DNA of 64,000 nt, from positions 126,001 through 190,000 of IMG/VR virus record IMGVR_UViG_3300010430_000003. One strand, given 5' to 3'. The notes under the pieces are model-generated. The model was not told the origin of the DNA, did no database searches, and was given only the letters and a program-made list of their open reading frames with translations. Positions 63,530-64,000 of the stretch are shown one piece after another; the first letter of the stretch is position 1, and the number at the start of each line of letters is the position of its first letter. Source of the DNA: a virus. The position numbers were made by a program, and so were the translations under genes.

Positions 63530-64000
63530 TATTTCTTATTGGAACTTTTACTTCCCATTAAAAGATTTAGGGCATGATGTGTTGTTCTATGACACCTCTG
63601 TATATGGCAAAGAAGAAAGGTTTGATAAGGTTTTCGAATCATTCAAACCTGATTTGATTTTCTGCTTACCAACTGGTGACAACAATATCTGCTCGTATGA
63701 ACCATTTGAAGAAATCAGGAAAATTACTGAAAGTGGTGTGTGCAATACTCTTGCATGGTTTTCCGATGATGTTTGGAGACATGAATGGTCAACAGAACTT
63801 TGTCATAACTTCAAGTGGTGCTCAACAACAGAGCCACGAATGATTCAATCATATAAGGACGCGGGTTATGAGAACATTGTAGGCTGTCAGTGGCATTCAA
63901 ATCCCGATTTCTATTCAGTGTATAACGATGTTGCAAAGCTTTTTGATGTTACATTTGTTGGGTCAATTTATGGTGATAGAGAAGAGTCATTAAAATTTCT
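63483..64000 (+). CDS. Glycosyltransferase, CgeB-like, 3' end outside window
   Basis: First 172 residues of a protein running past the window. M-K-I-I-I-V-A-P-K-F-Y, P-D-L-I-F-C-L-P near 58-65 and L-A-W-F-S-D-D-V-W-R near 89-98 are typical of CgeB-type glycosyltransferases, with C-S-T-T-E-P-R near 113 and N-P-D-F-Y near 140. AAAGAG before the ATG. Confidence 0.78.
   Translation, partial: MKIIIVAPKFYARNIDISYWNFYFPLKDLGHDVLFYDTSVYGKEERFDKVFESFKPDLIFCLPTGDNNICSYEPFEEIRKITESGVCNTLAWFSDDVWRHEWSTELCHNFKWCSTTEPRMIQSYKDAGYENIVGCQWHSNPDFYSVYNDVAKLFDVTFVGSIYGDREESLKF

Overview
The window looks like part of a large, AT-rich, tailed-phage genome. It is tightly packed, with many ATGA, GTGA and TTGA stop/start overlaps. 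It carries phage-type tRNA genes, a sigma-70 factor, a UvrD-like helicase, a PIN-PhoH protein and a block of very large virion or prohead-type proteins (41.9-52.8 kb). It also has a run of glycosyltransferases (59-64 kb). A T4-superfamily or jumbo myovirus of a Gram-negative, probably aquatic or soil host is my inference; the lipoprotein signals suit a Gram-negative host. No rRNA, integrase, insertion sequence or CRISPR array is visible.

Layout. 1-17.2 kb (+): a truncated SDR and a dehydroquinate-synthase-like cyclase, a metallophosphoesterase, a deaminase with an AUU start, a helicase, a lipoprotein zincin, many small unknowns, four ordinary tRNAs, an RNA-rich gap (11.2-11.65 kb) and a sigma factor. 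17.2-22.9 kb (+): an unbroken tandem array of about 27 mini-genes. 22.9-24.1 kb: a compositionally foreign GC-rich gene with repeats upstream, then a convergent junction. 24.1-41.8 kb (-): small unknown genes interleaved with about 27 more mini-genes, plus an AAA+ ATPase, a DUF7873 protein, a cyclic-phosphate REC-like protein, a methyltransferase and an unusual tRNA locus (31.17-31.64 kb). 41.9-52.8 kb (+): zincin, a 1943-aa multidomain protein, an 821-aa protein with an internal duplication, and a scaffold-like protein. 52.7-55.8 kb: mostly (-), with three mini-genes, a tRNA, a promoter-led structured RNA, a membrane protein and a trypsin-like lipoprotein. 56-64 kb (+): PIN-PhoH, zincin, PD-(D/E)XK nuclease and four glycosyltransferases.

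The main novelty is a family of about 70 mini-proteins (about 45-85 aa), called here the MNIN family. Members share an N-terminal block like M-N-I-N-x-I-I-A-x-x-F and, in many, a C-terminal block like W-I-x-x-Y-L-x-x-x-R, with a hypervariable aromatic and basic middle. They occur on both strands, usually translationally coupled, and several appear to start at AUU, UUG or GUG. Synonymous codon changes inside the N-terminal block argue for selection on the protein.

A second novelty is at 31.29-31.60 kb (-). Two tRNA-like genes appear circularly permuted: the T-arm and 3' acceptor strand lie 9 or 12 nt upstream of the matching 5' acceptor strand and D-arm. Both acceptor stems pair over 7 bp and both are flanked by complementary leader and trailer segments. 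Further odd RNAs are a 125-nt tRNA with an oversized insert (11.4 kb), a perfect three-way-junction RNA (12.1 kb), a class II tRNA with a CAU anticodon (53.6 kb) and a structured RNA behind a consensus promoter (53.7-54.0 kb). At least seven TTGNNN-N16-TATAAT/TACAAT promoters are visible, three of which place the start codon at the expected transcription start (leaderless mRNAs).
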